Both the position numbers and the translations under genes were made by a program. DNA of 9,857 nucleotides, taken from contig JAUWLK010000080.1 in the NCBI GenBank assembly GCA_030613745.1, forward strand, positions 1 to 9,857, in the 5' to 3' direction. Under the pieces are notes generated by a model. That model saw only the letters and a program-made list of their open reading frames with translations, was not told the DNA's origin and did no database searches. The DNA is from Flavobacteriaceae bacterium (GTDB taxonomy: Bacteria; Bacteroidota; Bacteroidia; Flavobacteriales; Flavobacteriaceae). Every line of letters starts with the position of its first letter. Within the stretch, counting starts at the first letter, position 1. Positions 1 through 6,501 of the stretch are shown piece after piece.

Positions 1-2044
1 TAATTCTAGCATCTACAGCAATAATTTCATCTTCAAAAGCCAAGAGCGGATTGATATCTAATTCTGCTATTTCAGGAGCAATTTGTAATAACTCAGATAT
101 TTTTAAAATAATTTTAGCAAATTCTTCGATGTTTATTCCTGTTTGGCCTCTAATGCCTTTTAAAATTGGATAAGTTTTTAAATTTGTAATCATATTTAAA
201 GACTCCTCTTTAGAAATGGGAATCATTTTAATACTAATATCTTTTAAAATCTCAACAAAAACTCCACCTAATCCACACATAATTATATGTGGATAAATAT
301 TTTCTTTTTTGGCACCAATAAAAAGTTCAATTCCTTTTTTCATGGGTTGAATAATAACTGATTTTGCCCCTTCAATTTGCATCAATCTTTTAAAGTTTAA
401 AAGTAAATCTTCTTCATTTTTTATATTTAAAATAACACCGCCAACATCTGATTTATGTAGAATGCCAACTACTTTTAGCACAACAGGATATTTTAATGAT
501 TTTACTATTTGAAAAAGCTCGGTTTTGTTTTTTGTTTCAAATTGATCTACAAAATTTATTCCTGCATACTTAAGCAAATCATTTGCAGTTTCTGTAGGTA
601 TATATCCATTTGGTAAAGTATCAATTATTTCTCTAACAGACTGAATATCAATATATATTTCTTGTGAATTGTCTATTTCGTTCTTTGAGTTATTATAAAC
701 TTTCGCTAGTGCATTACCAAATAAAACCTCATCGGTAAAAGCAATATTTCCTTTAGAAATAAAATCTGATATTTCATCTTTTACATTTACAACCGAAGGT
801 AAAATTGCATAAATTGGTTTCTTGCAAGTTTTATTCTTTTTGTTCAATACTTCATAAGCATCGTAAACAGATGATAATCCCGGACTGCCAAAAATAACAG
901 CAATGGCATCAATAGTATCAAATTTATTTTCACAATAATCTATGATGATCTCTAATTGCTCAGCGGTACCTGTTGCAAGAAAATCAATAGGATTTGTAAC
1001 CGATGAACCGTCATATAATTCATTTAATAAATTGTTACTATGTTTTCCTATTAATTGCGGAATATGTAAACCATTTTTTGACAAGATATCGGTTAACATT
1101 ACTGCAGGTCCACCTGCATGGGTAATAATTGCTATATTTTTTCCCTTGGATTCTTTTTGTGTTAAAATTCCGGCAACTGTAATTAATTCATTTCTTCCGC
1201 TACAGCGGATAATTCCAGCTTTATGAAACAAGGCTTCAGTAAAAACATCAGAATTTGCCATTGCCCCGGTATGAGAAGAAGCAGCCCTGTTTCCTTCTTC
1301 TGAACTTCCTGCTTTTATTGCAGCAATTTTGCACCCTTTATTGATTAACGAAGTAGTATGTTTTAAAAATTTAATAGGATTTTTTATGCTTTCAATATAA
1401 AGGAGTTTCACTTTCGAACTTTCTTTATCGTCATAGGTTTGGTCAAAATATTCTAAAACTTCTTCAACTCCAATTTGAGCACTATTTCCAACTGTGTAAA
1501 CACTTGAGAAAGTCAAACCGGTACTTTGTGCAGCTTCCATAATAAATACAGCAGTAGCTCCAGACCCCGAAATAAAATCAACTCCCTTTTTATGTAATTT
1601 TGGTATTGGAGTTGTAAAAACTCCTGTATAATGTTTATTGATTAAACCAATGTTATTTGGACCCAATAAAGTTCCTCCAGCTTTATTGATTAAGGAAACA
1701 ATTTTTTGTTCTATTTTTGCTCCTTCTTTATCTTTTTCACTAAACCCGGCTGAAAATATAATAAAACCCTTGGTGCTTTTTTGTTGTGTTAAAATTTTTA
1801 CCGTTTCCGGAATAAATTTTGCTGCAATGGCAATAATTGCTAAATCAACTTTAGGAAGCTTATGTATATCTTGGTAGGATTTAATACCTTGAACAATATT
1901 TTTTTTAGGATTGACCACAGATAGATCTCCATTAAATTTATGGTCGATTAAATTTTTTAGAACCCTGCCTCCCGGACTGTGAATATTATCAGAACCCCCA
2001 ATAACAACAATACTTTTTGGTTGAATTAGTTTTTTGTGCAACAT
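1..2044 (-). CDS. ADP-forming acyl-CoA synthetase, fused alpha-beta (3' end cut by window edge)
   Basis: Converts an acyl- or aryl-CoA + ADP + Pi to the free acid + CoA + ATP (reversible), in the cytoplasm. 681 codons are visible from the ATG at 2044. Domains in order: a CoA-binding Rossmann domain (about residues 5-125, SIVVIGGSDN near the start), succinyl-CoA-ligase-like domains (about 150-450) with the phospho-histidine H258 in SSHTGA and the THAGGPAV loop at 308-315, then an ATP-grasp domain (about 480-681) with HKSDVGG at 530-536, GLGGVFVE at 591-598 and ELDINPLL at 661-668. H258 and H530 correspond to the two histidines of the known phosphate relay, on alpha and beta subunits in archaeal enzymes. 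The visible part ends in VDARI, typical of the family's extreme C-terminus, so only a few residues are missing. No Shine-Dalgarno precedes the start. It is divergent from the aminotransferase. The substrate is inferred from the neighbours to be an aryl-acetyl or branched acyl group; acetyl-CoA remains possible. Confidence 0.93.
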   Translation of the reverse strand, partial: MLHKKLIQPKSIVVIGGSDNIHSPGGRVLKNLIDHKFNGDLSVVNPKKNIVQGIKSYQDIHKLPKVDLAIIAIAAKFIPETVKILTQQKSTKGFIIFSAGFSEKDKEGAKIEQKIVSLINKAGGTLLGPNNIGLINKHYTGVFTTPIPKLHKKGVDFISGSGATAVFIMEAAQSTGLTFSSVYTVGNSAQIGVEEVLEYFDQTYDDKESSKVKLLYIESIKNPIKFLKHTTSLINKGCKIAAIKAGSSEEGNRAASSHTGAMANSDVFTEALFHKAGIIRCSGRNELITVAGILTQKESKGKNIAIITHAGGPAVMLTDILSKNGLHIPQLIGKHSNNLLNELYDGSSVTNPIDFLATGTAEQLEIIIDYCENKFDTIDAIAVIFGSPGLSSVYDAYEVLNKKNKTCKKPIYAILPSVVNVKDEISDFISKGNIAFTDEVLFGNALAKVYNNSKNEIDNSQEIYIDIQSVREIIDTLPNGYIPTETANDLLKYAGINFVDQFETKNKTELFQIVKSLKYPVVLKVVGILHKSDVGGVILNIKNEEDLLLNFKRLMQIEGAKSVIIQPMKKGIELFIGAKKENIYPHIIMCGLGGVFVEILKDISIKMIPISKEESLNMITNLKTYPILKGIRGQTGINIEEFAKIILKISELLQIAPEIAELDINPLLAFEDEIIAVDARI

Positions 2045-2060
2045 TTTTTTATGGAGTTTT

Positions 2061-2068
2061 TACTTTTG
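2061..2068 (+). promoter_or_regulatory. Candidate -7 promoter element for the aminotransferase
   Basis: TACTTTTG matches the Bacteroidota consensus TAnnTTTG exactly, and the 10-mer TACTTTTGTA recurs in front of hemA. It would start transcription near 2075 and give a leader of about 90 nt containing the 14-bp palindrome. A TTG lies 24 bp upstream (2034-2036), somewhat farther than the usual 19-21, so the call is tentative. Confidence 0.35.
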
Positions 2069-2122
2069 TAAAGTACGTGAATAAATTTAGCTATAACGCT
2101 GATATTTGTCAATGTATAAATC

Positions 2123-2136
2123 AACAAAATTTTGTT
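2123..2136. promoter_or_regulatory. Perfect 14-bp palindrome between divergent acyl-CoA synthetase and aminotransferase genes
   Basis: AACAAAATTTTGTT is its own reverse complement. It sits 31 bp before the aminotransferase ATG and 78 bp before the synthetase ATG, in the 123-bp divergent gap. The position suits an operator shared by both genes. No regulator gene is nearby and the protein that would bind is unknown; AT-rich DNA makes short palindromes fairly common. Confidence 0.35.
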
Positions 2137-2167
2137 ATTTTGATGTGGATTATAAACGATATAGATT

Positions 2168-3385
2168 ATGTATACATTTTCAAACGCGGTAAATTCCATG
2201 CATTCTGAAGATATAAAACTTTTAATGAAGATGTCTTCAGGAAAAAGCTTGATTTCATTTGCCGGAGGTATGCCAAATAATGATTTATTTCCTGTTAAAG
2301 AAATTGATGATATTTACAATTCTCTATCCGAAAACGTAAAAAAACTCTGTTTTCAATACGGACCAACATCAGGATATCCACCTTTGGTGAAATCACTACA
2401 AAGCTATTTGCAAAAAAAAGGATTACCAGTTGATACCAATAAAATATTAATTACTACAGGATCTTTACAAGCCATAAGCATTATAACGCAAGAATTTGTT
2501 AATCAAGGAGATATAATCTTAACAGAGAACCCTAGTTTTGTTGGTGCCTTGTCAGTTTTTGAAACTTATGAAGCTGAAATACACGGTATTCCAATTGATA
2601 AAGATGGTATTGATATTGATGCTTTAAAGCAAAAAATAGCAAGTTTAGATAAGATGCCAAAGTTATTATATGTTACTCCGAATTATCATAATCCTGCAGG
2701 AATAATTTATACTCCTGAACGGAAAAAAGCTTTATTAGAAGTTTTATCAAATACTGGTATTATTTTAATAGAAGATGATGCTTATAGTGATTTGTATTTT
2801 AGAGAAGAAGAAAAATATTTAACCAAATCTATGAAATCCTATGGAGTTTCAGATGTTGAAATAATTTATACAGGTTCGTTTTCAAAAATTCTCGGACCTG
2901 GATTTAGATTGGGTTATATGCTAGCTTCACCGGAAATATTTGAAAAAGCTGAAACTGTAAAACAAGCTCTTGACGCTTGTACCTCTAATTTTATGCAAAT
3001 TTTGGCTAATGAATTTTTAAGTCAAAACAAATTACAACCTTATTTAAAATTCTTAAGAAAAGAATATGCTGAGCGCAAAAATATATTACAAAATAGCTTA
3101 AAAAAATATATGCCAAAAGAGGTGACATGGAATGAGCCAAAAGGCGGATTTTATATTTGGCTTAAACTTCCTGAGCATATTAGTTCTACAGAAATATTTA
3201 AAGAAAGTGTAAAAAAAGGCGTGGTTTTTGTTACAGGAAGAACCTTTGATCCTGCAAGTAAAAAAGATGATAGATTAAGATTATCTTTTTCAAATATGCC
3301 GAAAGACACCATCGAAAAAGGTGTAAAAATATTAGCAGAAGCTATAAAAATTGTGATTGATAATTCAAAAATTGAAATTTCTTAA
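2168..3385 (+). CDS. PLP-dependent aminotransferase, class I/II (2-aminoadipate / aromatic aminotransferase type)
   Basis: A 405-residue fold-type I aminotransferase that moves an amino group from an amino acid to a 2-oxoacid, usually 2-oxoglutarate, in the cytoplasm. Visible family residues: FAGGMP (31-36), FQYGPTSGYPPL (62-73), PNYHNPAG (171-178, N175 near the PLP ring), DDAY (203-206, D204 to the pyridine nitrogen), the Schiff-base lysine K240 in GSFSKILGPGFRLGY, GGFYIW (326-331), and R371 in RLRLSFS for the substrate carboxylate. The length is normal, and there is no helix-turn-helix extension as in MocR regulators. The ATG at 2168 fits the family's N-terminus; no Shine-Dalgarno is present. 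This family includes LysN, kynurenine aminotransferase and the archaeal aromatic aminotransferases. The adjacent indolepyruvate oxidoreductase and acyl-CoA synthetase favour aromatic amino acids as substrates, but that is inference. It ends 84 bp before the convergent iorB, with a hairpin repeat between. Confidence 0.92.
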   Translation: MYTFSNAVNSMHSEDIKLLMKMSSGKSLISFAGGMPNNDLFPVKEIDDIYNSLSENVKKLCFQYGPTSGYPPLVKSLQSYLQKKGLPVDTNKILITTGSLQAISIITQEFVNQGDIILTENPSFVGALSVFETYEAEIHGIPIDKDGIDIDALKQKIASLDKMPKLLYVTPNYHNPAGIIYTPERKKALLEVLSNTGIILIEDDAYSDLYFREEEKYLTKSMKSYGVSDVEIIYTGSFSKILGPGFRLGYMLASPEIFEKAETVKQALDACTSNFMQILANEFLSQNKLQPYLKFLRKEYAERKNILQNSLKKYMPKEVTWNEPKGGFYIWLKLPEHISSTEIFKESVKKGVVFVTGRTFDPASKKDDRLRLSFSNMPKDTIEKGVKILAEAIKIVIDNSKIEIS

Positions 3386-3411
3386 TCGTTTGGTATATTT
3401 ATCTTGCAAGG

Positions 3412-3475
3412 TATTAACACTGATAAAATTATGAACTCTTCCCCTCTTGAGAGGGGATTAAGGGGTGTGTTAATA
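3412..3475. repeat. Intergenic hairpin repeat, copy 1 (9-bp outer inverted repeats around an inner stem-loop)
   Basis: Outer arms TATTAACAC (3412-3420) and GTGTTAATA (3467-3475) are exact reverse complements. Inside lies a stem of 7 bp with loop TTGA (3440-3457), followed by a G-rich AAGGGGTGTG. The element is clearly richer in GC than its surroundings. It fills most of the gap between the converging aminotransferase and iorB, and its right arm contains the iorB stop codon (3470-3472). A related element of the same 64-bp length lies at 5856-5919. CCCCTCTTGAGAGGGG-type sequences are familiar as dispersed intergenic repeats in Bacteroidota; this is from memory, not a search. Confidence 0.55.
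3440..3457. terminator. Stem-loop between convergent genes, possible bidirectional terminator
   Basis: TCCCCTC pairs with GAGGGGA around the loop TTGA. It lies 55 bp past the aminotransferase stop and 12 bp past the iorB stop, the right place to end both transcripts. Neither strand has a proper U-tract after the stem, so it is either a weak intrinsic terminator or purely a repeat structure. Confidence 0.4.
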
Positions 3476-4063
3476 AACAAAATCAGTATATTCTTTTGCG
3501 ATTTTTTTACCAGTTTGAAAAGCTTCAATATTTAAATTGATTATTTTTTCACTTTTATTTTTAAACAATTTTTTAATAGCTATAAGCATACTTTCTTCTG
3601 ATAAAGGAATTAAAGATGATGCAGCTCCAAGCAATACCATGTTGGCAGCTTTTGAATTACCTATCTTTTTTGCAATTTCTGTTGCGTTAATAATAATGTT
3701 ATTTGGTTGGGATTTTATTTGTTTATACAGATCATGTTTTTCAGGATAATCTAAAATATTAACAAAAGTATTTGAATCGGTAATTAACCATCCATTATTT
3801 TTTAAAAAAGGTATATAACGTAATAATTCCATCGGTTCTACCGATAAAATCATATCAGCCTTTCCTTGTGGAATTAGATCTGAATAAATCTCAGTGTCCG
3901 AAATTCTAACATGAGATTGTACTGCACCACCTCGCTGACTCATACCATGAATTTCCGATTGTTTAACGTATAAATTCTGATGTAAAGCGGCAGTATCTAA
4001 AACAGCAGCAATGGTTAAAATGCCTTGTCCGCCTACGCCTGATAAAATAATATTAGTCTTCAT
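3470..4063 (-). CDS. iorB: Indolepyruvate:ferredoxin oxidoreductase, beta subunit
   Basis: The 197-residue subunit carrying the gamma-type domain of the 2-oxoacid:ferredoxin oxidoreductase superfamily. With IorA it oxidises aryl-pyruvates with CoA to aryl-acetyl-CoA + CO2, passing electrons to ferredoxin. The family signature GVGGQGILT lies at residues 9-17 and SEIHGMSQRGGAVQSH at 36-51, followed by the SDLIPQGKADMILS and EPMELLRYIPFL segments. The length is usual for IorB. It starts at 4063, 13 bp downstream of the iorA stop, so both are surely co-transcribed; no Shine-Dalgarno is visible. Its stop codon falls inside the hairpin repeat at 3412-3475. It has no cysteines and therefore no iron-sulfur cluster. 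A general 2-oxoacid oxidoreductase gamma subunit is the alternative reading, but the pairing with an IorA-type partner makes iorB the better name. Confidence 0.9.
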   Translation of the reverse strand: MKTNIILSGVGGQGILTIAAVLDTAALHQNLYVKQSEIHGMSQRGGAVQSHVRISDTEIYSDLIPQGKADMILSVEPMELLRYIPFLKNNGWLITDSNTFVNILDYPEKHDLYKQIKSQPNNIIINATEIAKKIGNSKAANMVLLGAASSLIPLSEESMLIAIKKLFKNKSEKIINLNIEAFQTGKKIAKEYTDFVY

Positions 4064-4076
4064 AAGGAATTGGTTT

Positions 4077-5690
4077 TTAGTTTAATGATGCAATTCTTTG
4101 CTTGATTTCTTCTTTTTTGTCTCGTGATAATCTTACACAAGGTCTTTGAGAAATAATTACTGAAACTCCTTTATATTGAATTTCTTTTCTTAAGATTTTA
4201 ACATTTTCATCATGATTTTTCTTTAAAGGAACCATGGTTATTACATGTTCAGGATCAACCCCAATTCCTAAACATATACTTTTTAAACGTCCTACAGCTG
4301 TTGAGTCTTGCGTTCCAGTCATCGCTATAGCGGAATTATCAGAAATAACAACTGTTATAGGTGTGTTTTCATAAACAGCATCAAGCAATCCTGTCATTCC
4401 TGAATGTGTAAAAGTTGAATCTCCAATAATAGCAATTGTATTTTCTAAACCAGCATCAGCAGCTCCTTTTGCCATTGTAATGGATGCTCCCATATCAATT
4501 AAAGTATTTATGGTGTTAAGTGGAGGTAGAGCTCCCAAAGCATAGCAACCTATATCACCAAATACTTTTTTGTTTCCAATTTCAGGAATTAATTCATTAA
4601 TTGCATTAAATAAATCTGTATGCCCACATCCTTCGCAAAGTTGGGGTGGTCTTGATGTAACGATTTCAGGCATGGCTTTTGTATTTTTTTGAAAAAAGCC
4701 TAATGCTTTGCCTACATTATTTGGATTTAATTCACCAGTAAGAGGTAAATCACCAGATAATTTCCCTCTGATTTTATCATCATCATCAAAATAATTGTGT
4801 AATAATTCTTCTACTACCGGATACCCTTCTTCAACAATTAAAATTTTATCGCAGTGTTTATAAAGTTCTTTAATTTTTGTTTTAGGAAGTGGATATTGTG
4901 AAATTTTCAAAACAGAAAAAAATTCTTCATTGTCACTAATATTCTCCATTACATAGTTGTATGCAATTCCACAAGCTATAATTCCTACTGATTTATCTTT
5001 TTTTAAGCTTAAAGTATTAAATTTTGAATTTTCAGAACTTACAATTAATGCACTTTTTTTGTTTACTAATTTTTCGAATTGTTTTTTTGCATAAGCAGGA
5101 ATTAGAGCAAACCTTTCAGTATCAACTGGTAATTGTATTCCGTTTTGGGCTCTTCTTTCTTTTAAAATAATACCTGATCTTGAATGAGATAATCTAGTAA
5201 CCATTCTTACCAGAATAGGTAATTTTAAATTTTCAGAAAGATCAAAAGCATAATGCATAACATTGTATGCCTCTTGCTGATTTGAAGGTTCTAATATAGG
5301 TACCATAGCAAATTTCCCGTAAAATCTTGAGTCTTGTTCGTTTTGTGAAGAGTGCATAGAAGGATCATCTGCAACTACAACTACCATTCCTCCATTAATT
5401 CCTGAAACAGCCATATTCATAAAAACATCTGAAGCAACATTTAAACCTACATGTTTCATAGCTACCATTACTCTTTTGCCTGCATAAGACATTCCTAAAG
5501 CGGCTTCCATAGCAGTTTTTTCATTAACGGACCATGTAGAATGAATACCTAAACTTTTTGCTATTTTTGATTTTTGAATATATTCAGTAATTTCAGTTGA
5601 AGGTGTCCCTGGGTATGCGTAAACTCCTGATAAACCTGCATCTATTCCGCCTTGAGCAAGAGCTTCATTTCCTAATAATAATCTTTTCAT
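4077..5690 (-). CDS. iorA: Indolepyruvate:ferredoxin oxidoreductase, alpha subunit, without C-terminal ferredoxin domain
   Basis: The 537-residue thiamine-diphosphate subunit that decarboxylates aryl-pyruvates. N-terminal pyrimidine-binding domain: LLLGNEALAQG (4-14), YPGTPSTEI (26-34), SVNEKTAMEAALG (54-66). A middle transketolase-C-like domain spans about 230-330. The pyrophosphate-binding domain has LCEGCGH (351-357), FGDIGCYALG (377-386), the TPP motif GDST (423-426) with DN at 451-452, and ends VIISQRPCVRL (511-521). Classical IorA proteins continue for some 60-100 residues with two CxxCxxCxxxCP clusters. Here the protein stops 16 residues after that segment and has no such motif, and only 13 bp separate it from iorB, so a lost or frameshifted domain is not hidden there. 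Electrons must leave through another protein. The ATG at 5690 gives the complete GNEA start. Substrate preference (indole-, phenyl- or hydroxyphenylpyruvate) cannot be read from sequence. Confidence 0.92.
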   Translation of the reverse strand: MKRLLLGNEALAQGGIDAGLSGVYAYPGTPSTEITEYIQKSKIAKSLGIHSTWSVNEKTAMEAALGMSYAGKRVMVAMKHVGLNVASDVFMNMAVSGINGGMVVVVADDPSMHSSQNEQDSRFYGKFAMVPILEPSNQQEAYNVMHYAFDLSENLKLPILVRMVTRLSHSRSGIILKERRAQNGIQLPVDTERFALIPAYAKKQFEKLVNKKSALIVSSENSKFNTLSLKKDKSVGIIACGIAYNYVMENISDNEEFFSVLKISQYPLPKTKIKELYKHCDKILIVEEGYPVVEELLHNYFDDDDKIRGKLSGDLPLTGELNPNNVGKALGFFQKNTKAMPEIVTSRPPQLCEGCGHTDLFNAINELIPEIGNKKVFGDIGCYALGALPPLNTINTLIDMGASITMAKGAADAGLENTIAIIGDSTFTHSGMTGLLDAVYENTPITVVISDNSAIAMTGTQDSTAVGRLKSICLGIGVDPEHVITMVPLKKNHDENVKILRKEIQYKGVSVIISQRPCVRLSRDKKEEIKQRIASLN

Positions 5691-5718
5691 GTTCTAATTT
5701 GATGTTTTGTAACGAGTA

Positions 5719-5726
5719 CAAAATTA
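5719..5726 (-). promoter_or_regulatory. -7 promoter element for iorA-iorB
   Basis: Read on the minus strand this is TAATTTTG, an exact TAnnTTTG. It predicts a start near 5715 and a leader of roughly 25 nt before the iorA ATG. No TTG is found at the usual -33 distance; the TGAT-N4-ATCA dyad occupies that place, as at hemA. Confidence 0.5.
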
Positions 5727-5747
5727 AAAGTAAGATTATAATTATAG

Positions 5748-5763
5748 TATGATTAATATCATA
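5748..5763. promoter_or_regulatory. FNR/CRP-like dyad upstream of iorA
   Basis: TATGAT and ATCATA are exact inverted arms around TAAT. The core TGAT-N4-ATCA matches the inner eight positions of the FNR box TTGAT-N4-ATCAA. Its centre lies 33.0 bp from the centre of the iorA -7 element (23 bp between edges), about -40 from the predicted start, the class II activator position. The same layout is in front of hemA. Confidence 0.5.
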
Positions 5764-5833
5764 GAGGACAATAAAGGTTTATTTAAGAAAATGAGTTTTA
5801 TAAACTATGAAATTTAATCGGAGATAATTCCAC

Positions 5834-5936
5834 TAGGCTCTGCCTTGGGTTTTCCTATTTCACCTCTCCTTGAGGAGAGGTCAAAACTTTCTTTTGAGAG
5901 TTTTGGGATGGGTGTAATAAAGAAAATTCTTGAAAT
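5834..5936. other. GC-richer intergenic segment containing the second hairpin repeat, downstream of hemJ
   Basis: This segment stands out from AT-rich surroundings. It begins with a short dyad AGGC-TCT-GCCT (5835-5845) and a TTGGGTTTTCC run, continues into the hairpin repeat at 5856-5919, and ends at the hemJ stop. No coding frame of its own is convincing. The AGGC..TTTTCC part has no counterpart in the copy at 3412-3475, so it may belong to a longer version of the element. Confidence 0.35.
5856..5919. repeat. Intergenic hairpin repeat, copy 2 (two stem-loops)
   Basis: Outer arms TATTTCACC (5856-5864) and GGTGTAATA (5911-5919) pair at 8 of 9 positions. The first inner stem is CCTCTCC/GGAGAGG with loop TTGA (5863-5880, 7 bp perfect). 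The second is AAAACTTTC (5883-5891) with GAGAGTTTT (5896-5904), loop TTTT, one G-U in RNA. Its right end aligns with copy 1 (TTGAGAG, then a G-rich stretch, GGGTGT, then AATA). It lies 17 bp beyond the hemJ stop and may help end the hemH-hemJ transcript. Confidence 0.5.
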
Positions 5937-6488
5937 TTATTTATTATCCCAATTATTTTTAACTCTAATTCTTTTATACAATTTAATACCGAGCATTAAT
6001 AATACAGAAACACCAACAATTCCAATTACACCAAAAATCCAACCTAATGAATTTTTTAATACAACTAAAAACACAGAAGCAAATAAAATTATAGTTGCAA
6101 CTTCATTCCAAATTCTCAATGCATAAGATGAATATTTTAAATACCCTTTTTCCATTTGATTGTACATAATTTGGCAAGACCAATGATAAGCATATAATAA
6201 TGCTACAAATGCTAATTTAATAAGCATCCAGCTTTCTTGAAGCCAAAAAGGTTGAAGTACTAATAACCAAGTTGCAAAAATTGTAGCTAAAATGGCAGAA
6301 GGCCAAGTAATAATATACCATAACCTCTTGGTCATAAGTGTGTACTGGTTTTGTAAAATAGACTTGGCTGGTTCTTCTTTTTCTTCAGCTTCTTTAAAAT
6401 AAATAAAGAGACGTATTATATAGAATAAACCTGCAAACCAGGTGGTTATAAATATAATATGTAGAGATTTTATATATAAATATTCCAT
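5937..6488 (-). CDS. hemJ: HemJ-type protoporphyrinogen IX oxidase (CopD/HemJ membrane family)
   Basis: Oxidises protoporphyrinogen IX to protoporphyrin IX in the cytoplasmic membrane, the step before ferrochelatase. The protein has 183 residues from the ATG at 6488, which gives the family's usual beginning MEYLYIKSLHIIFITTW; an in-frame ATG-less extension into hemH is not supported. Conserved points: H10 in the first membrane helix, R26, LMTKRLW (51-57), W87 and K91 in WMLIKLAF, H102 in YAYHWSCQIM, and RIWNEVATI (125-133). Five hydrophobic segments are visible (about 5-30, 58-78, 88-107, 131-145, 148-170), then a basic tail. Minimal HemJ proteins have about 145 residues and four helices, so the fifth is an addition. 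The start lies 13 bp after the hemH stop, so the two are an operon covering the last two heme steps. No HemG or HemY is seen here. Confidence 0.9.
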   Translation of the reverse strand: MEYLYIKSLHIIFITTWFAGLFYIIRLFIYFKEAEEKEEPAKSILQNQYTLMTKRLWYIITWPSAILATIFATWLLVLQPFWLQESWMLIKLAFVALLYAYHWSCQIMYNQMEKGYLKYSSYALRIWNEVATIILFASVFLVVLKNSLGWIFGVIGIVGVSVLLMLGIKLYKRIRVKNNWDNK

Positions 6489-6501
6489 AATTATTTTCTC
6501 T

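Noticed and set aside
942..1226. Plus-strand open frame inside the acyl-CoA synthetase gene
   Set aside because: Opposite-strand shadow of a clear, conserved gene; no recognisable product. The same applies to 1638-1877.
2017..2208. Plus-strand 63-codon frame across the divergent gap
   Set aside because: Overlaps the starts of both flanking genes and the promoter region; composition does not look coding.
3537..3749. Plus-strand frame inside iorB
   Set aside because: Antisense shadow of iorB.
5737..5746. TATAATTATA palindrome near the iorA promoter
   Set aside because: A 10-bp all-AT palindrome is expected by chance in this composition.
5845..6126. Plus-strand frame covering repeat copy 2 and the end of hemJ
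   Set aside because: Mostly antisense to hemJ, and its beginning is the hairpin repeat.
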